A stretch of DNA of 64,000 bases from Gordonia paraffinivorans NBRC 108238 (GTDB lineage: Bacteria > Actinomycetota > Actinomycetes > Mycobacteriales > Mycobacteriaceae). Below are positions 10,284-20,891 of this stretch, one piece after another; position 1 is the first letter of the stretch, and every line of letters begins with the position of its first letter. The stretch spans positions 1-64,000 of the forward strand of contig NZ_BAOQ01000006.1 in NCBI RefSeq assembly GCF_000344155.1, given 5' to 3'. The position numbers and the translations under genes are program-made. The notes beneath the pieces are model-generated. The model worked only from the letters and a program-made list of their open reading frames with translations. It did no database searches and had not been told where the DNA came from.

Positions 10284-13200
10284 CGGAGAACTGTACGTGC
10301 CCGCCGCAGGTCGAGGATCCCGGGGATCCCGAAGTCGATCGCCTGGCGCACCTGGCGTTCTCGGAGGAGACCGACGTCGACGGTGCCGCTGGTGTGGCCG
10401 GACGCCTCGAACCGGCCGTTGCGCCGCGATTCGGCCTCCACCGCGTTCACCGGCGGGCGGTCGTAGGCCCGGCCGCCCGGGTGCACGACGTGGTAGGTCG
10501 CGCCGCCCACGGACCGGCCGTTGACGGTGTCGACGAGGTCGAACGTCAGCGGCGTGTCGATGCTGATGCTCGGGTGCAGCGCGCTCGGCGGCTGCCACGC
10601 CCGGAATCGGATGCCGGCGACGCGCTCACCGGTGCGCCCGGTGGATCGCAGCGGAACCGGGAAGCCGTTGCAGGTCAGAAGGTATCGATCGTCCTCGCCC
10701 CCGAGGACACGGACCTGGACGCGCTCGACGGACGAGTCGACGTAACGCGCCGTGCCGGTCGCGGTCGACTCCTCCCCCCAGCGTGTTCCACGGCTCGATC
10801 GCGCCGCGCAACTCGATCTCCTGGTCGCGGATCTGCACGGTGCCCAGGCGCGGGAAGCGGAATTCGGTGAACGGGTCGAGCCAGGCGGTCTCGAACGGGT
10901 AACCCGCCTCGCGCAGCTCCTCGGCGACCAGGGCGATGTCCTGGATCACGTAGTGGGGCAACAGATGCTTGCCGTGCAGGTCGGCGCCGTGGCGGATGAG
11001 CCGGGCCCGATAGGGCTTCTCCCAGAACCACGACACCAGACAGCGCACGAGCAGCGACTGCACCATCGCCATCCGGTGGTGCGGCGGCATCTCGAAGGCG
11101 CGCAGCTCGAGCAGGCCCAGTCGGCCCCGCACCGAGTCCGGGCTGTAGAGCTTGTCGATGCAGAACTCGGCCCGGTGGGTGTTGCCGGTGATGTCGGTCA
11201 GCAGGTGCCGCAGGGCGCGGTCGGTGACCCAGGGAGTCGGCGCATTCGCCTCGGGTTCGTCGGCGCTGTGGGCGCCCTTCGGGCCGGTGCCGCGCGGGTC
11301 GACGGCCGCGGCGGCGAGACGGTCGATCTCGGCGAAGGCGATCTCGAGCTCGTAGAGCGCCGACTCGCGCCCCTCGTCGACGCGCGGGGCCTGCGAAGTG
11401 GTGCCGATGAACTTGCCCGAGAACAGGTAGGACAGCGACGGGTGCCGCTGCCAGTAGGTGAGCATCGACACCAGCAGGTCGGGCCGGCGCAGCAGGGGCG
11501 AGTCCGCGGGCGTGGTGCCGCCGAGCGTGATGTGGTTGCCGCCGTGGCTGCCGTCGAGGTCGAAGGTCTCGGTGCCCAGCCGCACGTGCCGGGCGTGCTC
11601 GTAGAGCGACTCGAGGAGCTCGGACTGCTCGGCGAAGCTCGCCGTGGGCTGGACGTTGACCTCGATGACGCCGGGGTCGGGGGTCACCGACAGCGAGGCG
11701 AGGCGCGGATCCGACGGCGGGCCATAGCCTTCGACCACGACCGGGGTCGACGAGGCGGCCGCGGCCCTCTCCACCAGCCCGACGAGGGCGAGGAACTCCT
11801 CGCCGGTCGACGTCGGCGGCAGGAACACGTGGGTCACCCCGTTGCGGACCTCCGCGACCAGCGCGGTGCGCGGCAGGAACTGCGCCGGGTCGACGGCCTT
11901 CACCGTGAGGCCGAGCGCCTCGGCCGGGTCGGCGGGCAGGGGCGCCGTAGGAGGCCGACGGATCGGCCTCGTACAGCGTCGGCGCCGGACCCCACGACAA
12001 CGAGTTCAGGGGTAGGCGCAGACCGGCCGGCGAGGTGCCGGGGGTCAGGACGATGCGGCCGCGGCGCAGCGTCCACACCGCGGACTGCCAGGCGGTGCCG
12101 TCCTCTGAGCGGTTGAGCGGCAGCACGTAGGCGCACGGGTCGGTGACCGCGGCGTCGAGCCGGGCGAGCAGTTTCCGTCGGCGTTCCACCGAGTCGGACT
12201 CCGGTGCCAGCTCCTCCTCGTCGCCCTCCTCGAGGGCCTCGAGGTCGACGTCGAACTCCGCCTGGGCCAGCTTCCGGGCGGCGGGCAGCGTGGGGTCGGA
12301 GCCCGGGTCGCCGGGCGGCAGTCCCGCGAGTTCGCGCATCCGGACCAGCGGGTCCTCGTAGGCCGGCATCACCTGCTCGCCCGGGAGTCCGAGGGTCTCG
12401 GCGAAGGCGGACAGCAGTTTCCGGGCGGGCGCGGCGTCCAGTGTCGCGGGATCGGAGCCGTAGGTCTCGGTCTCGATCGCGGCGGCGGCCGCCTCCTGTG
12501 TCGGCCACGGGTCGGCGAGCAGCGACGGATCGCGCCAGACGGGTTCGCCGTCCTTGCGCCACACGATCTCGATCTGCCAGCGCGGCAACGGCTCTCCCGG
12601 ATACCACTTGCCCTGGCTGCGCTGGACGAGGCCCTGCGGCGCGTAGTCGTCCTTGAGCCGTTCGGCGAGCCGCGAGGCGAGCAGGCGCTTGTGCGGGCCG
12701 TCGGCGGCGGTGGTCCACTCGGGGGCGGTCTGGTCGTCGACGGACACGAAGGTGGGCTCGCCGCCCATGGTGAGGCGCACGTCGTTGCGCCTCATCCGCT
12801 CGTCGACCATCGCGCCGAGCGCGTTGACGCGGTCCCACTGTTCCGGGGTGTACGGCAGCGTGACGCGCGGGTCCTCGTGGAAGCGTGTGACGGTGTTGGA
12901 GAAGTCCAGGGTGGCGTGACACGGGCCGGTCGCGCCGGTGATCGGGGCGGCGCCGCTGGGGTGCGGGGTCGCCGCGAGCGGGATGTGTCCCTCGCCGGCG
13001 AACAGGCCCGACGTCGGATCGAGGCCGACCCAGCCCGCGCCGGGGAGGTAGACCTCGGCCCAGGCGTGCAGGTCGGTGAAGTCGGCGTCGGGACCCGACG
13101 GGCCGTCGATCGGCTTCACGTCGGAGGTCAGCTGGACCAGGTAGCCGGAGACGAACCGCGCGGCGAGGCCGAGTTCGCGCAGGAGCGCGACGAGCAGCCA

Positions 13201-13786
13201 CGCGGAGTCGCGGCACGATCCCATCGCCGACTCGAGCGTGTGCTCCGGCGTCTGCACCCCGGCCTCGAGACGGACCGTGTACCCGACGGCGTCGCAGACC
13301 GCCTGGTTGATCGCCACCAGGAAGTCGATGACGCGCGTCCTGCGGATCGGCTTGTGCCTCGCGGCAAACTCTGCGACCTCGGGATGCACCGGCGCACCGG
13401 CGAATTCACCCTCGGTGACCCCGACCGGCCGGAGGTAGACCTCGAGGTCGCGGCGCAGGTCGTCGGGGTACTCGAAGCCGTAGTGCTCGGCCCAGTCCTC
13501 GACGAAGAAGTCGAAGGGGTTGATCGCCGTGAGGTCGGCGATGAGGCCGACGGTGATCGACAGCGACGTCGACGGTTCCGGGAACACCAGGCGGGCCAGG
13601 TAGCTGCTGAACGCGTCCTGCTGCCAGTTGAGGAAGTGCTCCCCCCGGTTCGACGTGCAGCGAGTAGGCCTCGATCGGGGTGCGCGAGTGCGGGGCCGGC
13701 CGGAGCCGGACGACGTGCGGGTAGATCTTCGTCGGGCGATCGAAGGAATAGCTCGTCCGGTGTTCGAGGGCCACCTTGATCGTCAT
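10280..13786 (-). pseudogene. DUF2126 transglutaminase-family protein, interrupted by three frameshifts
   Basis: The recognisable protein is ~1167 aa but is spread over three frames. It starts at ATG 13786 (MTIKVALEHRTSYSFDRP), changes frame at a C6 run on the plus strand (13641-13646), again at a G4 run (11939-11942), and again at a C6 run (10774-10779), ending at 10280. Each break is explained by one extra base, so three insertions restore the original frame: first and last codon are in the same phase. The N-terminal transglutaminase core has Cys ~191 (GSCRDSAW), His ~239 (DLHAWAEV) and Asp ~256 (GLDPTSG); the DUF2126 part contains GGEPTFVS, GSHGGNHITLGG and PHYVIQD. It is either homopolymer miscalls or a recent real inactivation; all other genes in the window are intact. 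Confidence 0.8.
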
Positions 13787-13881
13787 CGACCCACCTCCGG
13801 GATTCCCGCTCGCGCTGCCATGTAGCGAATCTCATCACAGGTGGACGATGACTGCGCGCCGATCACCTCGGCACGAAAGGA

Positions 13882-13913
13882 AGCGGTGGCCGAACTCACG
13901 TCCGGCCACCGCT
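13882..13913. terminator. Hairpin after aspS
   Basis: A perfect 11-bp inverted repeat (AGCGGTGGCCG / CGGCCACCGCT) with a 10-base loop, 20 bases after the aspS stop on the minus strand and followed there by a T-rich stretch. It separates aspS from the DUF2126 operon, whose promoter must lie in the remaining ~95 bases. Confidence 0.6.
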
Positions 13914-13932
13914 CGTCGTCGATCGGTGAGGG

Positions 13933-15795
13933 TTACTCGGCCGCGTTCTCGGCGGCCTCGCCCTGCTCTTTCGCCTCGGCCTTGTCGGCGCCGCCGCGCG
14001 GAACCGGCTTGGCGTCGATTCCCGACTCCTTGCGCTGCTCCGGGGTGATCGGCGCGGGCGCATCGGTCAGCGGGTCGACGCCGCCGCCGGACTTCGGGAA
14101 CGCGATGACCTCGCGGATCGAGGACTCGCCGGCGAGCAGCGCGGTGATGCGGTCCCAGCCGAAGGCGATGCCGCCGTGCGGCGGGGCGCCGTAGGCGAAG
14201 GCGTCGAGGAGGAAGCCGAACTTCTCCTGCGCCTCGTCGTGGCTGATGCCCATGATCTCGAAGACGCGCTCCTGCACGTCGCGGCGATGGATACGGATCG
14301 AGCCGCCGCCGATCTCGTTGCCGTTGCAGACGATGTCGTAGGCGTAGGCCAGCGCCGCACCGGGATCGGACTCGAGCGCGTCGAGCGACTCGGGCTTGGG
14401 CGAGGTGAACGCATGGTGCACGGCGGTCCAGGCCGAGTGGCCGAGCGCGACGTCGCCGGAGGCGGTCGCCTCGGCGGCCGGCTCGAACATCGGGGCGTCC
14501 ACGACCCACACGAACGCCCAGTCGTCGGCAGAGGTGGACGGCCCGCTCGCTTCGCTCCCGGCGCCGGGGATGAGGCCGAGGCGCGAGGCGATCTCGCCGC
14601 GGGCGGCGCCGAGCAGGGCACGCGACGACTTGACCTCGCCGGCAGCGAAGAAGACGCAGTCACCGGGGTTGGCGCCGACGTGCGCGGCGAGACCTGCGCG
14701 CTCCTCCTCGGACAGGTTCTTGGCGACGGGACCGGACAGGGTGCCGTCCTCGCCGACGAGCACGTAGGCCAGTCCGCGGGCGCCGCGCTGCTTGGCCCAC
14801 TCCTGCCAGGCGTCGAGCTGACGACGCGGCTGCGAGGCGCCGCCGGGCATGACGACCGCACCGACATATGGCGCCTGGAAGACGCGGAACGGCGTGTTCG
14901 CGAAGTACTCGGTGCACTCGACGAGCTCGAGGCCGAAGCGGAGGTCCGGCTTGTCGGTGCCGTAGAGGCGCATCGCGTCGGCGTAGGTCATGCGCGGGAT
15001 CGGGGTGGAGATCTCCACGCCGATCAGCTTCCACAGCGCGACCAGGATCTCCTCGGCGAGCGCGATGACGTCGTCCTGATCGACGAAGCTCATCTCGATG
15101 TCGAGCTGGGTGAATTCCGGCTGACGGTCGGCGCGGAAGTCCTCGTCGCGGTAGCAGCGCGCGATCTGGTAGTAGCGCTCCATGCCGGCGACCATGAGCA
15201 GCTGCTTGAACAGCTGCGGGCTCTGCGGCAGGGCGTAGAAGGTGCCCGGCTGCAGGCGGGCGGGCACCAGGAAGTCGCGGGCGCCCTCGGGGGTCGACCG
15301 GGTCAGCGTCGGGGTCTCGATCTCGACGAAGTCGTGGGCGGCGAGCACGCCACGCGCGGCGGCGTTGGCCTTCGAGCGCAGGCGCAGCGCCGCGGCCGGG
15401 CGCTCGCGGCGCAGGTCGAGGTAGCGGTGGCGCAGACGCGCCTCCTCGCCGGGCGACTCGTCGAGCTGGAACGGCAGCGGCGCCGACTCGTTGAGCACCT
15501 CGAGCTCGACGGCGTTGATCTCGATCTCGCCGGAGGCGAGGTTCGGGTTCTCGCTGCCCTCGGGACGCACCTCGACGACACCGGTGACCGCGACGCAGTA
15601 CTCGGCACGCAGGCGGTGTGCGGCCGCGGCGACCGACTCGTCGCGGAAGACCACCTGGACCAGGCCGGTGGAGTCGCGCAGGTCGATGAACACCACACCG
15701 CCGTGGTCGCGTCGGCGCGCGACCCAACCGGCGACGGTGACGGTCTGCGACGCGTCGGCGCGACGCAGCGAACCTGCGGAATGCGTGCGGAGCAC
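13933..15795 (-). CDS. aspS: Aspartate-tRNA ligase
   Basis: 620 aa. N-terminal OB fold ([19 protein letters not shown], ~23-41), class II motif 2 ([20 protein letters not shown], ~213-232), bacterial GAD insertion (~290-420), and motif 3 ([15 protein letters not shown], ~535-549). It charges tRNA-Asp. The GTG start at 15795 follows a clear GGAAGGA Shine-Dalgarno and matches the family N-terminus MLRTH. Odd feature: residues 411-419 read GAGSEASGP, the same peptide and DNA element that is duplicated in alaS, in the loop just before the [10 protein letters not shown] strand. The C-terminal tail is charged and Ala-rich. Confidence 0.95.
   Translation of the reverse strand: MLRTHSAGSLRRADASQTVTVAGWVARRRDHGGVVFIDLRDSTGLVQVVFRDESVAAAAHRLRAEYCVAVTGVVEVRPEGSENPNLASGEIEINAVELEVLNESAPLPFQLDESPGEEARLRHRYLDLRRERPAAALRLRSKANAAARGVLAAHDFVEIETPTLTRSTPEGARDFLVPARLQPGTFYALPQSPQLFKQLLMVAGMERYYQIARCYRDEDFRADRQPEFTQLDIEMSFVDQDDVIALAEEILVALWKLIGVEISTPIPRMTYADAMRLYGTDKPDLRFGLELVECTEYFANTPFRVFQAPYVGAVVMPGGASQPRRQLDAWQEWAKQRGARGLAYVLVGEDGTLSGPVAKNLSEEERAGLAAHVGANPGDCVFFAAGEVKSSRALLGAARGEIASRLGLIPGAGSEASGPSTSADDWAFVWVVDAPMFEPAAEATASGDVALGHSAWTAVHHAFTSPKPESLDALESDPGAALAYAYDIVCNGNEIGGGSIRIHRRDVQERVFEIMGISHDEAQEKFGFLLDAFAYGAPPHGGIAFGWDRITALLAGESSIREVIAFPKSGGGVDPLTDAPAPITPEQRKESGIDAKPVPRGGADKAEAKEQGEAAENAAE
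14540..14566 (-). repeat. Third copy of the alaS repeat core, inside aspS
   Basis: 27 bp identical to the core of the alaS repeat (GGCCCGCTCGCTTCGCTCCC then GGCGCCG), in the same orientation and coding frame relative to its host gene, giving GAGSEASGP. Here it is a single, shorter unit ending in GGCGCC. Confidence 0.9.
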
Positions 15796-15941
15796 TGAGA
15801 GTCCTTCCCAACGAACGGCTTGACGACGGCCGTGCGGAAACGCAGGCCAGATATCCATCGTGCCGTATCGGCCGACCCGCCCGTCACCCGGCCACCCGAA
15901 GATGTGCCTGTCCGGGGCAGGCGGCGTGCCAGAATGACCGC

Positions 15942-16802
15942 GTGACATTCCAAGGCAGCGGATCGATCGACACCGGCAACGTCTCCGGCGGTGGTGGCGG
16001 GGGCGGCGGGCGGATAGCCCTCGGCGGTGGCGCCGGTCTGCTCATCACCATCGTCGCCCTGTTGTTCGGCGTGAACCCCGGCGACCTCCTCGGCTCGCAA
16101 GCGGCACCCCAGCAGGGCACCTCCTCGGCGGCGTCGGAGATCCAGCAGCAGCTCGACGCCTGCACCTGGGAGATGGCCAACGAGAACACCATCTGCCGGA
16201 TCAAGGCGACCACGGTCAGCCTCGACCAGGTGTGGTCGGACCTGATGCCCGGATACGAGGCGCCGAAGACGGTGATCTTCGCCGACTCGGTCAACACCGC
16301 GTGCGGCGCGGCGAGCTCGGCGACCGGCCCGTTCTACTGCCCCGCCGACCACACCGCCTACTTCGACCCGTCGTTCTTCACCCAGCTGCGACGCATGGGC
16401 GGCAGCGACGGCCCCCTCGCCCAGGAGTACGTCGTCGCCCACGAGTACGGGCACGCCGTGCAGAACCTGACCGGCGCGCTGGCCAGGGGCCAGCGACTCG
16501 GCTCGCAGGGTCCCACCTCGGGATCGGTCCGTGTCGAACTGCAGGCCGACTGCCTCGCCGGTGTGTGGGCCAACAAGGCCGACGACGGCCCCGACGCGCT
16601 CCTGCAGCCGATCACCCAGCAGCAGATCTCGTCGGTCATCCAGACCGCGCAGGCGATCGGCGACGACACCATCCAGGGCTCGCGGTCGAACCCGGAGAGC
16701 TGGACCCACGGCTCGGCGACACAGCGCGCGAAGTGGTTCTCCATCGGTTACCAGTCCGGCGACCCGAAGAAGTGCGACACCTTCGCCACCAACGATCTGT
16801 GA
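15942..16802 (+). CDS. YpfJ-type neutral zinc metallopeptidase
   Basis: 286 aa, GTG start. Gly-rich cytoplasmic N-terminus (~residues 15-30), one membrane segment (~26-44), then an extracytoplasmic domain with the zincin motif HEYGH (167-171) and downstream [11 protein letters not shown] as third zinc ligand region. Corresponds to Rv2575 by position and layout. The substrate is unknown. CAGAAT at 15930-15935 sits six bases before the GTG, so the mRNA is probably leaderless. It diverges from aspS, leaving 146 bases between the starts. Confidence 0.85.
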   Translation: MTFQGSGSIDTGNVSGGGGGGGGRIALGGGAGLLITIVALLFGVNPGDLLGSQAAPQQGTSSAASEIQQQLDACTWEMANENTICRIKATTVSLDQVWSDLMPGYEAPKTVIFADSVNTACGAASSATGPFYCPADHTAYFDPSFFTQLRRMGGSDGPLAQEYVVAHEYGHAVQNLTGALARGQRLGSQGPTSGSVRVELQADCLAGVWANKADDGPDALLQPITQQQISSVIQTAQAIGDDTIQGSRSNPESWTHGSATQRAKWFSIGYQSGDPKKCDTFATNDL

Positions 16803-16842
16803 CCGACACGGCCACCTGAGACCCCGACGGCGACGTGACCCC

Positions 16843-18516
16843 ATGACCCCCACCTCCGCACGCACATCCGCCGATCACACCCGCGAACCCACCCGGGTGG
16901 ATGCGATCGCCGAGGCCCACCTCGACCGGCTGTGCGAGCTCGATCCGGTGTTCGCCACCGAGATCGGACACGGCGACCACGACGACGCACTGACCGACTA
17001 CTCGGCGCAGGCCTGCGCCGAACGCGCGGCGGTGGCGGCCGAGACCCTGGCCGCCCTCGCCGAGGCACCCGTCGCCGACGACATCGACCGCGTGACGGTC
17101 GCGACGATGTCGTCGACGCTGCGTCGTGAGCTCGCGCTCGCCGACGCCGGCGAGCACATCGGGGTGTGCAACGTCATCGCCTCGCCGCTGCAGGCGATCC
17201 GGGACGTCTTCGACCTCATGCCGACCGACACCCGGGAGCAGCGCGAGGTCTTCCTCGCCCGCCTGACCGCGATCCCCGGGGCGCTGACCCGCGCGGTCGA
17301 CGGGCTCGCCCACCGACTGCGTCACGGTCCCCCGCCGGCCCGGCGCCAGGTCGTGGCCGTGGCGCGCCAGGCCGAGGCCGCCGCCGACGCCATCGCCGCG
17401 AACACCGGGCCGATCGAGGCCGACCCGGCCCTGGCGGGCACCCTGCACACCGCGCTCGACGCGATCCACACCGCGTTCGGCACCTTCGCCAACTATCTGC
17501 AGAACGAGGTGCTGCCGGGCGCCGCCGACGACGATGCGGTCGGCCGCGACCGGTACCTGCTGCACCTCCCGGCCTATCTGGGCGCCGACGCCGACCCGGA
17601 GGACGCCTACGCCTGGGCGATGACCCGGCTCGAGCAGATCGTCGCCGAGCAACACGAGATCGCCGAGCAGCTGCTGCCGGGACGCGGCGTCGACGAGACC
17701 CTCAGGTGGCTCGATCGCCAACCGCAGTACCAGATCTTCGACCGGCACGAGTTCGTCGCGTGGATGCAGGAGACCTCCGACGCCGCGGTCGCCGGGCTCG
17801 CCGGGCGGCACTTCGACATCCCGGAACGGCTGTCGCGCCTGGAATGCCGGCTCGCGCCGTCCTCGACCGGGATCATCTACTACACGCAACCCAGCGCCGA
17901 CCTGTCCCGGCCGGGCCGCATGTGGTGGGCGGTCCCCGACGACCAGACCGTGTTCCACACCTGGCAGGAGAAGACGACCGTCTACCACGAGGGCGTCCCC
18001 GGCCATCACCTGCAGCTCGGTTCGGCCATCGTCGATCCCGACCTCAACGCCTGGCGCAAGCTGGCGTCGTTCACCTCCGGGCACGGCGAGGGCTGGGCGC
18101 TCTACGCCGAGCGGCTCATGGACGAGCTCGGCTGGCTCGACGACCCCGGCGAGCGGATGGGCATGCTCGACTCCCAGCGCCTTCGTGCGGCGCGCGTGGT
18201 CGTCGACATCGGCGTGCACTGCCGGCTGCCCGCCCCGGAGTCGCTCGGCGGCGGCATCTGGGACGCCGACAAGGCCTGGGGGTTCCTCACCGCGTCGGTC
18301 GCCATGGACCACGCGGTCCTTCGGTTCGAACTCGACCGCTACCTCGGTTGGCCCGGTCAGGCCCCGTCGTATGCGCTGGGCCAGCGGGTGTGGGAGGACA
18401 CGCGCCACGCCGCGCTGCGCGCCCACCCGGAGTGGACGCTCAAGGACTTCCACACGCGCGCACTGGCATTGGGCGGGGTCACGCTGGATGTGCTCGCCGC
18501 CGAGATGACCAACTGA
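16843..18516 (+). CDS. DUF885 family protein (putative zinc carboxypeptidase-like enzyme)
   Basis: 557 aa. Carries the DUF885 zinc-site motifs HEGVPGHHLQ (382-391) and GHGEGWALYAERLMDE (~415-430). No signal peptide. The family is helical and gluzincin-like and is thought to be peptidase-like. The ATG at 16843 is chosen because upstream sequence in the same frame is shadow of the metallopeptidase gene, which ends 40 bases earlier. It converges on hisS with a strong terminator between. Confidence 0.8.
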   Translation: MTPTSARTSADHTREPTRVDAIAEAHLDRLCELDPVFATEIGHGDHDDALTDYSAQACAERAAVAAETLAALAEAPVADDIDRVTVATMSSTLRRELALADAGEHIGVCNVIASPLQAIRDVFDLMPTDTREQREVFLARLTAIPGALTRAVDGLAHRLRHGPPPARRQVVAVARQAEAAADAIAANTGPIEADPALAGTLHTALDAIHTAFGTFANYLQNEVLPGAADDDAVGRDRYLLHLPAYLGADADPEDAYAWAMTRLEQIVAEQHEIAEQLLPGRGVDETLRWLDRQPQYQIFDRHEFVAWMQETSDAAVAGLAGRHFDIPERLSRLECRLAPSSTGIIYYTQPSADLSRPGRMWWAVPDDQTVFHTWQEKTTVYHEGVPGHHLQLGSAIVDPDLNAWRKLASFTSGHGEGWALYAERLMDELGWLDDPGERMGMLDSQRLRAARVVVDIGVHCRLPAPESLGGGIWDADKAWGFLTASVAMDHAVLRFELDRYLGWPGQAPSYALGQRVWEDTRHAALRAHPEWTLKDFHTRALALGGVTLDVLAAEMTN

Positions 18517-18535
18517 GCCGAGCCGGCCAACCCAG

Positions 18536-18622
18536 AAGCGCCCCCGAGAAGAACCCGCCGGCGGCGCGCGGACGACGTCATGTCGCCGGCGGACCGCTGG
18601 CGGGCGCCTTCCGGGGGCGCTT
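18536..18622. terminator. Large nested bidirectional terminator between the DUF885 gene and hisS
   Basis: Outer arms AAGCGCCCCCG (18536-18546) and CGGGGGCGCTT (18612-18622) are a perfect 11-bp inverted repeat; inside lies a second stem built from CCGCCGGCG and CGCCGGCGG. T-rich ends on both strands fit a shared terminator for the two converging genes. Confidence 0.8.
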
Positions 18623-18631
18623 TCCGGTCGA

Positions 18632-19897
18632 TCAGTTCAGCAGGCGCGCGACCTCGGCCACCACGTCGTCGAGTGCGACCGTGTGCTGCTCGCCGTTGTC
18701 GAGGTCCTTGACCTCGACCTGACGCTGCGCGAGCTCGTTCTCGCCGAGCACCAGTGCCAGACGCGCACCCGAGCGGTCGGCCGCCTTCATCGCGCCCTTG
18801 AGGCCGCGGTCGCCGTAGGCGAGGTCGACGCTGACACCGGCGGCGCGCAGCGCACCGGCGACCGAGACGAGCTCGGCCTTGGCGTCGGAGCCGAGCGGCA
18901 CGCCGAAGACCTGGACGCGGGCGGCCTGGGTGTCCGCGACGCCCTCGGCCTCCAGGGCGAGCATCGTGCGGTCGACGCCGATGCCGAAGCCGATGCCGGA
19001 CAGGTCCTGCTTGGCGCCGAGCTGGCGCATGAGGCCGTCGTAGCGACCGCCGCCGCCGATGCCCGACTGGGCACCGAGGCCGTCGTGGACGAACTCGAAG
19101 GTGGTCTTGGTGTAGTAGTCGAGGCCGCGGACCAGGCGCGGGTTGATCTCGTAGGCGACGCCGAGCCGGTCGAGGTGGGCCAGCACCTGGTCGAAGTGCT
19201 CTTTGGCCTCGTCGGACAGGTAGTCTAGGAGCAGCGGCGCGTCGGCGGTCGCCTCGCGGATCTCCGGGCGCTTGTCGTCGAGCACGCGCAGCGGGTTGAT
19301 CTCCGCGCGCTTGCGGGTCGGCTCGTCGAGGTCGAGCTTGAACAGGAACTCCTGCAACGCCTCCCGGTAGCGGGGACGGCTCTTGTCGTCGCCGAGAGAG
19401 GTGATCTCGAGGCGGTAGCCCGACAGGCCGAGGCGCTTGTAGCCCTCGTCGGCGACGGCCACGACCTCCGCGTCGAGCGCGGGGTCGTCGACGCCGATCG
19501 CCTCGACACCCACCTGCTGCAGCTGGCGGTAACGGCCGGTCTGCGGCTTCTCGTACCGGAAGAACGGGCCGGCATAGCAGACCTTCACCGGCAGCTGGCC
19601 GCGGTCGAGGCCATGCTGGATGACCGCGCGCACCACGCCGGCGGTTCCCTCCGGACGCAGCGTCACCGAGCGGTCGCCGCGGTCGGCGAAGGTGTACATC
19701 TCCTTGCTGACGACGTCGGTCGACTCGCCGACGCCGCGGGCGAAGAGCGCCGTGTCCTCGAAGATCGGCAGCTCGATGTGTCCGTAGCCGGCACGACGGG
19801 CGGCGTCGGTGAGCGTGTCCCGCACCTTCCGGAAATCCGCCGAGTTCGGCGGGAAGTAGTCGGGAATGCCCCGGGGGGCCTGAAATGCGCCGCTCAC
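18632..19897 (-). CDS. hisS: Histidine-tRNA ligase
   Basis: 421 aa. Class II motifs: motif 2 [13 protein letters not shown] (79-91) and [12 protein letters not shown] (~114-125), histidine-binding [12 protein letters not shown] (257-268), motif 3 [13 protein letters not shown], then the anticodon-binding domain. The start is GTG 19897, overlapping by four bases the stop of the upstream hydrolase gene (GTGA), so hisS is translated in a coupled pair. Same order as Rv2581c-Rv2580c. Confidence 0.95.
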   Translation of the reverse strand: MSGAFQAPRGIPDYFPPNSADFRKVRDTLTDAARRAGYGHIELPIFEDTALFARGVGESTDVVSKEMYTFADRGDRSVTLRPEGTAGVVRAVIQHGLDRGQLPVKVCYAGPFFRYEKPQTGRYRQLQQVGVEAIGVDDPALDAEVVAVADEGYKRLGLSGYRLEITSLGDDKSRPRYREALQEFLFKLDLDEPTRKRAEINPLRVLDDKRPEIREATADAPLLLDYLSDEAKEHFDQVLAHLDRLGVAYEINPRLVRGLDYYTKTTFEFVHDGLGAQSGIGGGGRYDGLMRQLGAKQDLSGIGFGIGVDRTMLALEAEGVADTQAARVQVFGVPLGSDAKAELVSVAGALRAAGVSVDLAYGDRGLKGAMKAADRSGARLALVLGENELAQRQVEVKDLDNGEQHTVALDDVVAEVARLLN

Positions 19898-20640
19898 AGT
19901 CCGTGTCGTCCCTTCGGTCGGTCAGTCGCGATGGTGGTGTCGGTCCCCGGCGCCCGCAGGTCGACCAGGAACGGGTTGGTCGCGCGCTCCTGCGCGATGG
20001 TGGTCTGCGGCCCGTGTCCGGGCAGCACGACGGTCTCGTCCGGCAGCGGCAGCAGCTTCGACGCGATGGAGTCGAGCAGCTGCTGATGGTTGCCGCCGGG
20101 CAGGTCGGTCCGGCCGATGGACCCGGCGAAGAGCACGTCGCCCGAGAAGCACACCGGCACCGTCTGCGGCGCCTGCCCGGCCTCGCCCGGCACGGTCACC
20201 TCGATGCCGAGCAGCACCGACCCCTGGGTGTGACCCGGCGCGAGGTCCACCGAGAAGCGCAGACCGGCCAATTCGACGGGCTCGCCGTCGGAGAACTCGA
20301 CGACCTTCTCCGGCTCCCGGAACTTCTCGTCGCCGATCATCGCGCCCAGCGCGCGGCCGATGCCGACGGTCGGGTCGGCCAGCATGGGGCGATCGGCGGC
20401 GTGGATGTAGGCCGGGATGGAGTACTCGTCGCACAGCCGGGTCGCGTTCCAGGTGTGGTCGAGGTGGCCGTGGGTCAGCAGGACGGCGACGGGCGTGAGA
20501 TCGTGCTCGGCCAGCAGCTCGCGCACCGTGGGCGCGGCGTCCTGGCCGGGGTCGATGACCACCGCGTCGGAGCCGGGCCCGCCGGCCACCACATAGCAGT
20601 TCGTCTGGAACATGCCGGCGGGGAATCCGGTGATCAGCAT
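19894..20640 (-). CDS. Metallo-beta-lactamase-fold hydrolase (glyoxalase II-like)
   Basis: 248 aa. THGHLDH (56-62) is the HxHxDH metal motif, followed by APGHTQGSV and [13 protein letters not shown] and GHGPQT, the typical remaining ligands. It belongs to the glyoxalase II-like branch; a hydroxyacylglutathione substrate is unlikely in a mycothiol organism, so a different thioester is expected (inference). ATG 20640 has AGGAG six bases upstream. Co-transcribed with hisS. Confidence 0.85.
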   Translation of the reverse strand: MLITGFPAGMFQTNCYVVAGGPGSDAVVIDPGQDAAPTVRELLAEHDLTPVAVLLTHGHLDHTWNATRLCDEYSIPAYIHAADRPMLADPTVGIGRALGAMIGDEKFREPEKVVEFSDGEPVELAGLRFSVDLAPGHTQGSVLLGIEVTVPGEAGQAPQTVPVCFSGDVLFAGSIGRTDLPGGNHQQLLDSIASKLLPLPDETVVLPGHGPQTTIAQERATNPFLVDLRAPGTDTTIATDRPKGRHGL

Positions 20641-20891
20641 GGCTCTCCTGTGGGTCGCGGGTCCCCTCCATTGTGGCCTAGTGACCGACGACCCCCGACA
20701 GGCGGTGCACCGGGCGGCCCGCGCCGGTCGTCGGACACCACACGCCGCCCCCACCACCCGCTGCAGCATCGTCTCAGGTACAACTGGCAGACTTGCCTCT
20801 CGAGTAAGTGTCATCCGCGCAGATGTCGGCACCGGGGGGTGCCGCGCAGCCAGACGGCACTGTGTGCCGGGATTCAGGAGGATCCACCCGC

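Noticed and set aside
7764-10466. 900-codon plus-strand frame opposite the ATP-grasp gene
   Set aside because: Shadow frame; the minus-strand protein has full ATP-grasp and DUF403 motifs.
10774-13646. Programmed frameshifting in the DUF2126 gene
   Set aside because: The three sites share no slippery-heptamer plus pseudoknot arrangement, and three successive programmed shifts would be unprecedented; indels are simpler.
15303-16865. Minus-strand frame spanning the aspS start and the metallopeptidase gene
   Set aside because: Crosses two real genes on opposite strands and has no domain.
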